Assembly (NCBI GenBank): GCA_963809925.1 | Contig: CAWELH010000004.1 | Coordinates: forward strand, 620,001 to 684,000 | Source of the DNA: DASQZK01 sp963809925 | Lineage (GTDB): Bacteria; Bacteroidota; Bacteroidia; Bacteroidales; GCA-2748055 | Reading direction: 5' to 3' | Length of the DNA stretch: 64,000 nt | Shown here: positions 9,829-18,103 of the stretch, piece by piece | Layout of the letters: every line of letters begins with the position of its first letter | Position numbering within the stretch: the first letter of the stretch is position 1 | The notes under the pieces: generated by a model | What the model saw: the letters and a program-made list of their open reading frames with translations, nothing else | Database searches by the model: none | What the model was told of the DNA's origin: nothing | Translations under genes and position numbers: made by a program

Positions 9829-9991
9829 TCCTGATTCCCGGGTGAAGAAATGACGAGATATGTTGACCGCACAGTCCGTACTGATACCGAAAATGGCAGG
9901 AAGATTGATAAAACCTGCCGGAAGCATAAGCGGTACAGACCTTGCGGTTTACTTATTTTTAGGAGGATAATGCAATAAACATACTGTTGAT

Positions 9992-10759
9992 ATGGAATTA
10001 AATCTGAAAAACCCACTGATCTTCTTTGATCTGGAAACCACCGGTATAAATGTGGCCAGCGACAGGATCGTGGAACTTTCTTATCTCAAGGTTGATCTTC
10101 AGGGCAATGAGAAAAGCAAAACATACCTGTTAAATCCCGGCATCCCGATTCCCCCGCAGTCAACCGCCATTCACGGAATCAGCGATGACGATGTAAAGGA
10201 TGCCCCGTCATTCACCGAAATTGCAAAAAACCTGGCGCACGAATTTGAAGGCTGCGATCTCGCAGGGTATAATTCCAATAAATTTGATATTCCCTTACTC
10301 GCGGAAGAGTTTCTTCGTTCAGATGTGGATATTGATCTCTCAAAGCGCAAGTTCATCGATGTGCAGGTTATTTTTATGAAGATGGAACAGCGAACCCTTT
10401 CGGCGGCGTATCAATTTTACTGCCATAAAGTGTTGGATGGTGCACATTCGGCTGAAGTGGATACGATTGCCACGTATGAGATACTGAAAGCCCAGCTCGA
10501 CAGATATCCGGATCTTAAGAATGATATGGCATCCCTTTCCGATTTTTCGTCTCATACCAATAATGTGGATTTTGCCGGCCGTATCGTATATAATGATAAG
10601 CTTGTTGAGGTTTTTAATTTTGGAAAATACAAGGGGACACCAGTACAGGAGGTTTTGGAGAAGGACCCGGGCTATTATGGATGGATGATGCAAGGGGATT
10701 TCCCGCTTTACACCAAAAAAGTATTAACGGCCATCAAACTCAGAGCCTTCCAGAAATAA
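9992..10759 (+). CDS. DEDDh 3'-5' exonuclease with C-terminal DUF3820-like domain
   Basis: A 255-residue DnaQ-like exonuclease. The DEDDh motifs are in order: FFDLETTGI near residue 10 (Asp and Glu), the central Asp in GYNSNKFDIPLL near residue 95, and HSAEVD near residue 155 with the catalytic histidine and last aspartate. From about residue 200 a short second domain, FNFGKYKGTPVQEVLEKDPG, resembles DUF3820, which is often fused to such exonucleases in Bacteroidota. It probably trims single-stranded or mismatched 3' ends, and its place after dnaN fits a replication or repair role. It is too short to be a full polymerase proofreading assembly, so I give no gene symbol. Confidence 0.88.
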   Translation: MELNLKNPLIFFDLETTGINVASDRIVELSYLKVDLQGNEKSKTYLLNPGIPIPPQSTAIHGISDDDVKDAPSFTEIAKNLAHEFEGCDLAGYNSNKFDIPLLAEEFLRSDVDIDLSKRKFIDVQVIFMKMEQRTLSAAYQFYCHKVLDGAHSAEVDTIATYEILKAQLDRYPDLKNDMASLSDFSSHTNNVDFAGRIVYNDKLVEVFNFGKYKGTPVQEVLEKDPGYYGWMMQGDFPLYTKKVLTAIKLRAFQK

Positions 10760-10861
10760 AGACTAAATTATAACGTGTCAGTCGGGCTTCTGCATAAAAC
10801 TATATGACATGAAGTTGTGGCTTGACCAGACGGAGATGTCAATGTTTAAACTTCAGAAACC

Positions 10862-11473
10862 ATGAAAATCATCTGCATAGGTCGCAACTATTTGGATCAT
10901 GCTAAAGAACTCGACAATCCGGTACCTGAAAAGCCGGTATTTTTCATGAAACCCGATTCGGCACTGGTGATTAAAAACCGGCCTTTCTATTATCCTGATT
11001 TTTCCAACGATGTTCATCATGAGATTGAAATCGTGGTGCGAATCAATAAAGTAGGCAAAGCCATTGAAAGCAGGTTCGCCGGACGATATTACTCAGAGAT
11101 CGCTCTTGGTGTTGATTTTACCGCTCGTGATATCCAGGCAGAATGCAAGAAAAAGGGGCTTCCCTGGGAAGCGGCCAAAGGATTTGACTATTCAGCACCT
11201 ATAAGCAAATTAGTACCGCTTAATCGATTCGGCGTCATCGACAATCTGGATTTCAGACTTGAAATCAACGGTATTATCGTTCAGAAGGGGAACACGGGCA
11301 ACATGATATTCCACGTCAATGATCTGATTTCCTATGTATCCCGTTTCATGACGCTTAAAACCGGCGATCTGATGTATACGGGAACTCCCGCCGGCGTGGG
11401 CCCGGTCAAACAGGGTGATAGGCTGACAGGGTATATTGGTGATGTGAAATTGCTGGATTTTGATGTGAAATAG
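10862..11473 (+). CDS. Fumarylacetoacetate hydrolase family protein
   Basis: A 203-residue enzyme of the small FAH type, similar in size to acylpyruvate hydrolases and oxaloacetate decarboxylases (YcgM/FAHD1-like). IGRNYLDHAKELDNPVPEKP opens the fold; metal ligands are expected in HHEIEIVV near residue 57 and in GVDFTARDIQ near residue 83. GDLMYTGTPAGVGPV near the C terminus is highly conserved in the family. It would cleave carbon-carbon bonds in 2,4-diketo or related acids with a divalent metal. Substrate cannot be told from sequence. The next gene runs toward it and ends 18 bases away. Confidence 0.92.
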   Translation: MKIICIGRNYLDHAKELDNPVPEKPVFFMKPDSALVIKNRPFYYPDFSNDVHHEIEIVVRINKVGKAIESRFAGRYYSEIALGVDFTARDIQAECKKKGLPWEAAKGFDYSAPISKLVPLNRFGVIDNLDFRLEINGIIVQKGNTGNMIFHVNDLISYVSRFMTLKTGDLMYTGTPAGVGPVKQGDRLTGYIGDVKLLDFDVK

Positions 11474-11491
11474 GAATCAAAACAACTTCCA

Positions 11492-12334
11492 TTACATCTC
11501 CGCAAGTTCGTTTTTAAGATTTGTAAAAAACTGAAGTACATAATTTTCATTTGTAGTACTAACGACCCTATCGCAGACTTCCGTGATACTTTCAGCACCG
11601 GACATGGTTTGCCGGAATATTTCACTTACCACACCAACCGGTCCGGTATCGGGCCTTGAAGCATTCCCGGGGATCATCCGTAGCTGCAGATTGTAATCCC
11701 TGAAAAAGTCTTCTGTTTCGTTGTGCCGGATCACATGCCTTCGGATCATACCAGGAAGTGAAGAACATCCTGAGATGAAATTGGCAAAGCGTCCTGAAAG
11801 GTTGGCCATGATCTTAAGACCAAGGTCTTCCATTGGAATTCCCCTTAAAATGTAAATTTCGGCATACCTGTATACTCCCGTCAGCCCATATGCATCGAGG
11901 TCATCGCATATTGCGAGTGTCCCTGAGATATTCAGTCCTTTGTCACTGTAAAGTGCCGGTGAGGTATGGTAAGACTTGTCATCATGGTTTTCCACTGCCT
12001 GGAGGATTACTGATCGATTGTGCACGGCCAGGGTTGTTGCATTGAGGTAGACCTCACAAATTTCCCGGCTGGCATTTCCGTGCCCTGGACCATTTTCCCT
12101 GATCATCCCTGTGTCATGAAAAAAACAGGAAATGATAAGATTCTCAGCGTCCTGGTGGGTTACTTCCCTGCCCGTTGCCGCCAGCTCGCGGAGGAACTCA
12201 GCGGCGTATTTCCATACCCTAAAATGATGATCCTGATCATGGGAGGGGACGGGACAGGTCGAAAACAGATCTTTTACATAGCCGTAAAGTTCATTGAGCC
12301 ATTTCTTTTCCGTATCATCAATTATTTGACCCAT
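11492..12334 (-). CDS. HD-domain phosphohydrolase-like protein
   Basis: A 280-residue cytoplasmic protein with a clear HD metal-binding layout: an early histidine in SHDQDHHFRVWKYAAE near residue 32, the FFHDTG doublet near residue 72, HGNASREICEVYL near residue 85, a later histidine in ENHDDKS near residue 117, and CDDLDAYG near residue 143. HD proteins are usually phosphohydrolases of nucleotides or signalling molecules. No second recognised domain is visible after about residue 190. It lies 13 bases downstream of pyruvate kinase on the same strand, so the two are probably co-transcribed. The substrate is unknown. Confidence 0.8.
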   Translation of the reverse strand: MGQIIDDTEKKWLNELYGYVKDLFSTCPVPSHDQDHHFRVWKYAAEFLRELAATGREVTHQDAENLIISCFFHDTGMIRENGPGHGNASREICEVYLNATTLAVHNRSVILQAVENHDDKSYHTSPALYSDKGLNISGTLAICDDLDAYGLTGVYRYAEIYILRGIPMEDLGLKIMANLSGRFANFISGCSSLPGMIRRHVIRHNETEDFFRDYNLQLRMIPGNASRPDTGPVGVVSEIFRQTMSGAESITEVCDRVVSTTNENYVLQFFTNLKNELAEM

Positions 12335-12347
12335 ATCATCGACCTCC

Positions 12348-13778
12348 TCAGATATAACTTAGTTTCATCATATTGGTTTTCCCCTTTTTCAGAAGAGGTA
12401 CGCTACCAACATGAACGATGACGTCACCTGTGTGGATCAGGTTTTTCCCCTTGAGAAAGTTAATCGAATGATTGATATAATCTTCAATGTTCGGTTGATC
12501 GGATGATAAAAATGCCCTGACGCCCCAAACCAGTGAAAGCATAGGGAGCAGACTTTTATTGGTTGTGAAGGCAAATATATCTGCAGAAGGCCGGAATGAT
12601 GAAATTTTAAAAGCTGTGTAGCCCGAATGCGTAAATGTGATAATGGCTTTTGCACCCGTTTGCTGAGCCATCATGCAGGCATTGTAACAGATGGAGTCGG
12701 GGAGAAAAGTCCGGGAACTATTCTTCGGAGGATGGTCGCGAAAGAATCCGGATTTACTTGCTTCGGTCCAGTCGATGATTTTCTGCATACTGTTGATGAC
12801 TTCCACGGGGTAATCACCGATTGATGTTTCTCCACTGAGCATCAGGGTATCGGCACCATCGAGCACTGCATTGGCAACATCGGTCGCTTCAGCACGTGTG
12901 GGTCTGAAATTCGAGATCATGCTCTCCATCATCTGCGTGGCAATAATCACAGGCTTGGACATGTCAATGCATTTTCTCACGATCGATTTCTGGATCATAG
13001 GAACCTGGTCAAAATCAACTTCTACACCAAGATCACCCCTTGCTACCATAATTGCATCAGCGGCTTCTATAATTCCGTCGATGGCCAGCACCGCCTCCGG
13101 TTTTTCAATTTTGGCCACGATTCTGACCGTCTTTCTTTCACCCTTCACCAATTGACGAAGATCCCTGATATCCTTGGCCGAACGTACGAAGGAAAGTGCG
13201 ATCCAATCCACGTTTTGAGCGAGAGCAAAACGGGCATCATCAATATCTTTTTCAGTAAGACAGGGGAGTGAGATCTTCGTGTGTGGAAAATTTACACCTT
13301 TTCTCGAAGATAGGGGGCCGCCATGGATAACTCTGGTGATCACGGTGTCCTTATTATTTGTACCTGTCACTTCCAGCTTGATCTTTCCATCATCGATCAG
13401 TATGAACTCACCTGAATGCACTTCGTGGGGCAGCAATTCATAATTCATAAATGCCTGTTTTGAATTGCCGGTGCATTTCACAGTAATAAGTCTGAACTCG
13501 GAGCCGTCCTCCAGGAATGCCTCGTTGTTTTCAATCTCGCCGATTCTCAGTTTCGGACCCTGGAGGTCAGCCAGGATGGCTACATTTGCACCCATTTCCC
13601 TGTTAAGATCTCTGATAAGTCCGATATTCCGCAGATGATCATCATGTGAACCATGGGAGAAATTCAGACGGCAGACATCAATGCCTTCAAGGAACATTTT
13701 TTCCAGCGTAGCCCTGTCGGAGGATGCCGGACCAAGTGTTGCTATGACTTTTGTATGTGATCTTTCGTTGCGTAACAT
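12348..13778 (-). CDS. pyk: Pyruvate kinase
   Basis: The last step of glycolysis: transfer of phosphate from phosphoenolpyruvate to ADP in the cytoplasm. The 476-residue length is normal. TKVIATLGPAS near the N terminus, RLNFSHGSHDDH near residue 37, the active-site stretch IVAKIEKPEAVLAIDGI near residue 220 with the key lysine, and MVARGDLGVEVD near residue 245 are all present, followed by TQMMESMI. The C-terminal allosteric domain is complete. It is followed closely by the HD protein and preceded by the AhpD-like gene only 11 bases upstream, suggesting a multigene transcript. Confidence 0.97.
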   Translation of the reverse strand: MLRNERSHTKVIATLGPASSDRATLEKMFLEGIDVCRLNFSHGSHDDHLRNIGLIRDLNREMGANVAILADLQGPKLRIGEIENNEAFLEDGSEFRLITVKCTGNSKQAFMNYELLPHEVHSGEFILIDDGKIKLEVTGTNNKDTVITRVIHGGPLSSRKGVNFPHTKISLPCLTEKDIDDARFALAQNVDWIALSFVRSAKDIRDLRQLVKGERKTVRIVAKIEKPEAVLAIDGIIEAADAIMVARGDLGVEVDFDQVPMIQKSIVRKCIDMSKPVIIATQMMESMISNFRPTRAEATDVANAVLDGADTLMLSGETSIGDYPVEVINSMQKIIDWTEASKSGFFRDHPPKNSSRTFLPDSICYNACMMAQQTGAKAIITFTHSGYTAFKISSFRPSADIFAFTTNKSLLPMLSLVWGVRAFLSSDQPNIEDYINHSINFLKGKNLIHTGDVIVHVGSVPLLKKGKTNMMKLSYI

Positions 13779-13789
13779 GCGAAATTATT

Positions 13790-14347
13790 TCAATACTTAT
13801 AACCTCCTTGGTCCTTCTCCAGTTCGACCTCCAGATTCAGTGCGATCCGGTTAACAAAATTAAAGTAGCTGATAATCAGCGTGGCGTCAAGAATAGCACG
13901 GTCTGTGAATCCCTTTTTTTTCATTTTCTTTATATGTCCGCTAATCTTTCGGCTATAGGGCGTTAGCGTTGTAAGTTCTGCCAGTTCACAGAGCATTTGA
14001 TCTTTCTCTTCAAGCCCGGCATCGCGGAATTTTTGTGTCAGAGCCTGCACACGTTTTTCGTCCTTCCAATAGTGCATCAGTGCCTCGGCATGGTGGGCCT
14101 TAGAGTACTCACATTTATTTAACGATGAGACGACAACACCGGTCATTTCACGCTGTTCCCGGGTGAGTGGCGACTTGCTGTACATCAGGGTCATATAAAG
14201 ATCAAGATGCCTGATGATCGATCTGGGATTCAGGCTCTGGACCTTGTAGATTTCTGCAATTTTGCCACGGCTTTCAAGGATCTGATCGTATACTTCCCTG
14301 ATATATCCGTCGGCATCGGTGGGTTGAATAATCTCAATGTTGGGCAT
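13790..14347 (-). CDS. AhpD-like carboxymuconolactone decarboxylase family protein
   Basis: A 185-residue alpha-helical protein of the CMD/AhpD-like 'peroxidase-related' group. The conserved core SPLTREQREMTGVVVSSLNK leads into CEYSKAHH near residue 79. Family members usually carry CxYC or CxxC before the two histidines and use it for peroxide reduction. Here the second cysteine is serine, so a classical disulfide-based peroxidase cycle looks unlikely unless another cysteine (for example in MLCELAEL) takes part. It is 11 bases upstream of pyruvate kinase on the same strand. Confidence 0.82.
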   Translation of the reverse strand: MPNIEIIQPTDADGYIREVYDQILESRGKIAEIYKVQSLNPRSIIRHLDLYMTLMYSKSPLTREQREMTGVVVSSLNKCEYSKAHHAEALMHYWKDEKRVQALTQKFRDAGLEEKDQMLCELAELTTLTPYSRKISGHIKKMKKKGFTDRAILDATLIISYFNFVNRIALNLEVELEKDQGGYKY

Positions 14348-14380
14348 GATTAGGCTTTAATTATTGATTATCTATTGGCG

Positions 14381-14995
14381 TCATCGCTTACCAAAATCCA
14401 TGACGCAATTATACGTATAGCGCTTGTGAGGCTGGATGGATACACCAATCGAGTTAAGTTCGGGATTCAACATGTTTTTTCTGTGTCCCAGGTCACGGAT
14501 CCCTTCATCCACAAGCAAACCTATTACTATATCCATTGCCTTTTCGTATCCGTATGCACAGTTTTCCGCAACCAATTTATACGGGCCCAAAACAGGTTTA
14601 AATCGTTTATCAAAATCCTGATGCCCTGTGGTCCCTTTTTTCCCGGATTTGACGGCATGTCCCAGTGCGATATCATATAGATCTTTCATAGGATACAGGA
14701 GTGGAAGCCCGTTGGTTTTTTTCAGCTCACGAACCAATGAACGGGAATAACCGGACGATTTTTTGTCCTTAAGCCATTCTTCCAGGAACGTTGCAGCGAA
14801 GTGCGGCCCATTGATTCTTGCGAGATTCGTCAATAGCACTACCTGCTTCTCCATTTCAGAAAGGTAATCGGCACTTTCAGCCGTATTAGCGTTCTGTACC
14901 GTTTCAGAATCCCAGCCTTTATAGCTGATCGTATTCTGCGCCATCAGGAAATTGCCAAAGAGGCAAAAGTATATCGAGATCACCCATCTGTTCAT
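14381..14995 (-). CDS. Secreted CAP (SCP/PR1-like) domain protein
   Basis: A 204-residue exported protein: a signal peptide over about residues 1-19 ends at LMAQ. A CAP domain follows, with EKQVVLLTNLARINGPHFAA near residue 50, the histidine region GHAVKSGKKGTTGHQDF, ENCAYGYEKAMDIVI and the late GHRKNMLNPELNSIGVSI. These are the CAP1 to CAP3-like blocks. The function of bacterial CAP proteins is poorly defined; extracellular or periplasmic binding is the usual suggestion. It is likely part of the minus-strand run with the AhpD-like protein and pyruvate kinase, 33 bases apart. Confidence 0.85.
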   Translation of the reverse strand: MNRWVISIYFCLFGNFLMAQNTISYKGWDSETVQNANTAESADYLSEMEKQVVLLTNLARINGPHFAATFLEEWLKDKKSSGYSRSLVRELKKTNGLPLLYPMKDLYDIALGHAVKSGKKGTTGHQDFDKRFKPVLGPYKLVAENCAYGYEKAMDIVIGLLVDEGIRDLGHRKNMLNPELNSIGVSIQPHKRYTYNCVMDFGKR

Positions 14996-15309
14996 ATCAG
15001 TCGTTGTAAGATTTTGCTTTCAGCCAGGCTGACAGGTTGTCCTGAATCTATCAAGATTTAAATATAGTAAAACTAAATTTGGAGAAGGAAGGATTTATAA
15101 ATACTTATTGACAAATTAGGACTGTGATGAAAGTCAGGGCATCGATAGGATGAAACTGTCATTCGGGGCATTTCTCATGGAGTACCGACAGACATTTACC
15201 GGCCTTTTGAACCTTTTCTTCGTAAGTTTGAAAGGAAAATATACAGGCGGTTTTAAACTATTGGTGGATGGATATCCGGTTCAATACAACGAAACTTTTC
15301 CTCAGGTCT
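14996..15309. other. Intergenic stretch without a supported gene
   Basis: An AT-rich gap of 314 bases between the 5' end of the CAP gene and the 3' end of the acetyltransferase gene. A plus-strand TAAATTTG at 15074-15081 resembles a Bacteroidota -7 box, but no convincing -33 box or plus-strand gene goes with it. I see nothing else. Confidence 0.5.
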
Positions 15310-15780
15310 TCAGCTTTCCGTCTTTATATCGCCAGGGATCGTACTAGATTTAGTATCACGCAGCATATAAATTTCGTAATCGTTGAAAGTGAAAAAGCCC
15401 AGATCTTCGTACAGTTTTTTTGCGATGTGATTTTCCTTGTGTACTTCGAGTTTAACCTGGAATCCTTTTTCCCTGATGAAGCGGATGGTTTCAATGGCCA
15501 GCTTCTTACCAAGTCCGGCATTCTGCCAGGCAGGTTTGACACAAAAATGGTGGAGATGGAATCTTCGTCCGTCAAATGTCATCCAGCTGCTGCCGATGGG
15601 CAATGGTTCATCGGAACTGAACATTACCAGGAGTTTACCGCCAATGGCCAGGCAATTTTCGATGGTCTCGGCATTATCGCCCCTCTCGGGGTTGCCAAGA
15701 CCGGTTTCTTCCCACAAAAGAGTTAGTCCGGGATAGTCCTCCTTCCTGTAATCCTTAATAGTAAAACGAACTTTTCCCAT
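15310..15780 (-). CDS. GNAT family N-acetyltransferase
   Basis: A 156-residue acetyltransferase. The acetyl-CoA binding loop is FCVKPAWQNAGLGKKLAIET near residue 80, matching the GNAT pattern R/Q-x-x-G-x-G/A, and VHKENHIAKKLYEDLGF near residue 120 is the usual motif B region. The acceptor molecule is not evident. An upstream in-frame ATG at 15822 would overlap the NfeD gene by 38 bases. I prefer the ATG at 15780 because MGKVRFTIKDYRKEDY is a typical GNAT start and it lies just 4 bases after the NfeD stop, with GGAAGAA a little upstream. It is probably co-transcribed with the NfeD-type protease. Confidence 0.85.
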   Translation of the reverse strand: MGKVRFTIKDYRKEDYPGLTLLWEETGLGNPERGDNAETIENCLAIGGKLLVMFSSDEPLPIGSSWMTFDGRRFHLHHFCVKPAWQNAGLGKKLAIETIRFIREKGFQVKLEVHKENHIAKKLYEDLGFFTFNDYEIYMLRDTKSSTIPGDIKTES

Positions 15781-15784
15781 AAAT

Positions 15785-17194
15785 TTATGCGAGTTCTTCC
15801 ACAATGAGTTGTCCCGACTCATACCTGATTACCTTTATCCTTGTGCCCTTGGGTATAAAACTGAAGTCCGCCTTTGCATCGTAATAATCACCTTCCACCT
15901 CAACCATTCCCGAAGGACGAAGGACGGTATGTGCAGTGCCATCTTTTCCCACAAGGGCGCTGTATTTGCTTTCTACGCTGATAAATCCTTCCTCTTTTCG
16001 CTGTGTGAACTGAAGTGCAAACTTTGCAAAAACCCCGGTCGAAAAAAGTTTTTGGGCGGTGAGGAGTGAGATTATCAGGCCAAGGACCATGGCACTTAAA
16101 ACGGTACTGAATGATCGTAAGATTGTATTCAGGATCAGTGAGGCATCGCCCGTATCAAAAACTAAATTATCGATCATGGCCATGGTAAGGCCTATAATAA
16201 TGAGTACAATTCCGCTTGCACCTGCCACTCCGAATCCCGGTATAGCGAAGATCTCCACAGCAAGCAATCCGACACCGAGAATAAAGATCAAAAGCTCCCA
16301 GTTTTCTGCCAGCCCTTCAAGATAGAGTGGAGCGAAAAAAAGTATTGCTGCCAGAATGGATGCAGCGAGAGGAAATCCGATTCCCGGTGATTGTAACTCA
16401 AAGTAAAGCCCACCGATGATGATCATAATGAGTAGGCCATGTACAATTGGGTTCATCAACAGGTGTATGATACTGTCGATGGCTGTTGGCGTGAATTCGA
16501 TAAGTTCATAGTTGGTGATACCGGCTCGTTTCAGTGCTTCGGGAATATCTTTAACAATTCCTTCGCAGAAATCAAATCGGACTGCTTCTTCGGCGGTGAA
16601 GGTAATGACCTTACCACTATCGGAGACCCCTGCAATAAATATGGATGGATCAACCATTCCCTCAGCAATACGTGGGTTTCGGTGCCATTTGTACGTTGTG
16701 TCACCACCACTAACGATGGTGTCTTTTCCATGTGCTTCGGCTGTCGCTCTCATGGTGGCCCTCATGTACGACTGGTATTTATCGGGCATCGCCTCGCCGG
16801 TTTGACTTACAACGGTGGCCGCACCAATTTTGGCTCCCCGTTTCATATATATGCTGTCGCAGGCAATGGATATCAGTGCCCCGGCAGATGCTGCGTTGTC
16901 ATCAATAAAAACATATACAGGGATGGTGCTGTTCAGGATTTTCGTTCTGATGGAATCGGCCATATCAACAAGGCCTCCGTACGTATTCATATCGATAATG
17001 ATCACATCGGCCTTTTTCTCATAGGCTTCACGAAAAGCTTTACTGGTAAGCCTCCAGATTGGTGGTGCGATCTGCTCCTTGATATTAAACTTGTATACCA
17101 ACACTTTTTTCTCCCCGTCCTCCGTACTGGCTGAGGAAAGTATGAACAGCATGAAAACAAGTAAGATTTTATAAGCAGGTCTGAGGGATACCAT
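15785..17194 (-). CDS. NfeD-family membrane-bound ClpP-class serine protease
   Basis: A 469-residue long-form NfeD protein. After an N-terminal signal/anchor (about residues 8-24) there is a ClpP-like periplasmic protease domain to about residue 225, where NAASAGALISIACDSIYM near residue 100 carries the likely catalytic serine. Four or five membrane helices follow at about residues 240-390. The C-terminal OB-fold shows GKDGTAHTVLRPSGMVEVEG near residue 407. Such proteins work with stomatin-like partners in membrane quality control; no stomatin gene is visible next door. It lies between mqnA and the acetyltransferase on the same strand. Confidence 0.9.
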   Translation of the reverse strand: MVSLRPAYKILLVFMLFILSSASTEDGEKKVLVYKFNIKEQIAPPIWRLTSKAFREAYEKKADVIIIDMNTYGGLVDMADSIRTKILNSTIPVYVFIDDNAASAGALISIACDSIYMKRGAKIGAATVVSQTGEAMPDKYQSYMRATMRATAEAHGKDTIVSGGDTTYKWHRNPRIAEGMVDPSIFIAGVSDSGKVITFTAEEAVRFDFCEGIVKDIPEALKRAGITNYELIEFTPTAIDSIIHLLMNPIVHGLLIMIIIGGLYFELQSPGIGFPLAASILAAILFFAPLYLEGLAENWELLIFILGVGLLAVEIFAIPGFGVAGASGIVLIIIGLTMAMIDNLVFDTGDASLILNTILRSFSTVLSAMVLGLIISLLTAQKLFSTGVFAKFALQFTQRKEEGFISVESKYSALVGKDGTAHTVLRPSGMVEVEGDYYDAKADFSFIPKGTRIKVIRYESGQLIVEELA

Positions 17195-17203
17195 GGAAAT
17201 TTT

Positions 17204-17968
17204 CTATTGATTGAGGATAATACGCATTAAATTTAAGAATAAATTCATTCCCTCTTCGTCAGCAGGCCCAAAATTATAGTTTATGTTTTCAAAAAAGTAG
17301 TGTTTAAGATCGACATTTTTTGAGGCATAGGATTCCCTGAGATCTGTGGCCAATGCTTCCCTGTGATCGATACCCAACTGCAGCGCTTCAGAAAAGACCC
17401 GCTCGAAGGCTGGATCAATGGGCTTATTGGCTACCCAGCATGCAAAAACGAAGGGTTTGCCGGTATGTCGATACCACTCCTCACCAAGATCATAAATGCG
17501 ATAATCGGAATCGTAAAAATCGAAGGCACGGTCGCCGATAACCACGCAAGCCTCACCTTCCTTGAGAGCCTTGTTTTCAAACCCCTCCCCGGTATGCACG
17601 AATTCAGGAGTGATCTGCCAGAATTTTTTGGCCAGGATCCTGGCCAGAGTTACAGAGGTTTTCGACTGATAGTCGAGGTATATGGTGTTGATGTCCTTCA
17701 GCTCTACGCTACTCGCAAGGACGACCGACCGCACCTTGCCCCGGGATCCGATACAATAAGGTGAGACAATATCTGCATAGTCAAGCCTGTTTAATATTAC
17801 AACAGGTACGAGTCCAAGATCTGTTTTATCCTGCATTAGTTTCTCATAGCATTCTGCGGGTGTGTCGAGGGATAACCTGATGGAATCTTTTATTGGATGA
17901 TTTCCCAGACCATAGATAAACGGGACTGAATTTGTATATTTGACAACTGAAATCCTGATTTCTTTCAT
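17204..17968 (-). CDS. mqnA: Menaquinone biosynthesis protein MqnA (chorismate dehydratase)
   Basis: A 254-residue protein with the periplasmic-binding-protein-like fold of MqnA/MqnD. It begins with ISVVKYTNSVPFIYGL and continues with KLMQDKTDLGLVPVVIL, a DLGLVPV-type core typical of MqnA. It would convert chorismate to 3-enolpyruvylbenzoate, the first step of the futalosine route to menaquinone. That implies the organism does not rely solely on the classical Men pathway; other mqn genes are not in this window. It ends 9 bases before the NfeD-type gene on the same strand. Confidence 0.88.
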   Translation of the reverse strand: MKEIRISVVKYTNSVPFIYGLGNHPIKDSIRLSLDTPAECYEKLMQDKTDLGLVPVVILNRLDYADIVSPYCIGSRGKVRSVVLASSVELKDINTIYLDYQSKTSVTLARILAKKFWQITPEFVHTGEGFENKALKEGEACVVIGDRAFDFYDSDYRIYDLGEEWYRHTGKPFVFACWVANKPIDPAFERVFSEALQLGIDHREALATDLRESYASKNVDLKHYFFENINYNFGPADEEGMNLFLNLMRIILNQ

Positions 17969-17982
17969 TCGCTGAATTTTGC

Positions 17983-17990
17983 CAAAAGTA
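17983..17990 (-). promoter_or_regulatory. Possible -7 box upstream of mqnA
   Basis: The minus strand reads TACTTTTG here, a match to the Bacteroidota TAnnTTTG element, 14 bases before the mqnA ATG. I do not find a -33 box at the right distance, so this is only a candidate and implies a very short leader. Confidence 0.3.
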
Positions 17991-18074
17991 AATATTTAAG
18001 TTTCAAAAGCAGGATTAAAAAGAATGTTTTAGAGACAAATAAGATGATAATTTAACTATTGGAAAAAAATCACT

Positions 18075-18082
18075 TAAATTTG
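18075..18082 (+). promoter_or_regulatory. -7 promoter box upstream of purB
   Basis: TAAATTTG matches TAnnTTTG exactly and lies 21 bases before the ATG of purB. The -33 position holds only a weak TTTA at about 18051. The box lies inside the TTG-initiated extension of the purB reading frame, which supports the later ATG as the true start. Confidence 0.45.
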
Positions 18083-18103
18083 TTCGGCAAATCTGAAATA
18101 TAT

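Noticed and set aside
15150..15347. 65-codon plus-strand frame
   Set aside because: It overlaps the 3' end of the acetyltransferase gene on the other strand, has no ribosome site and no family resemblance.
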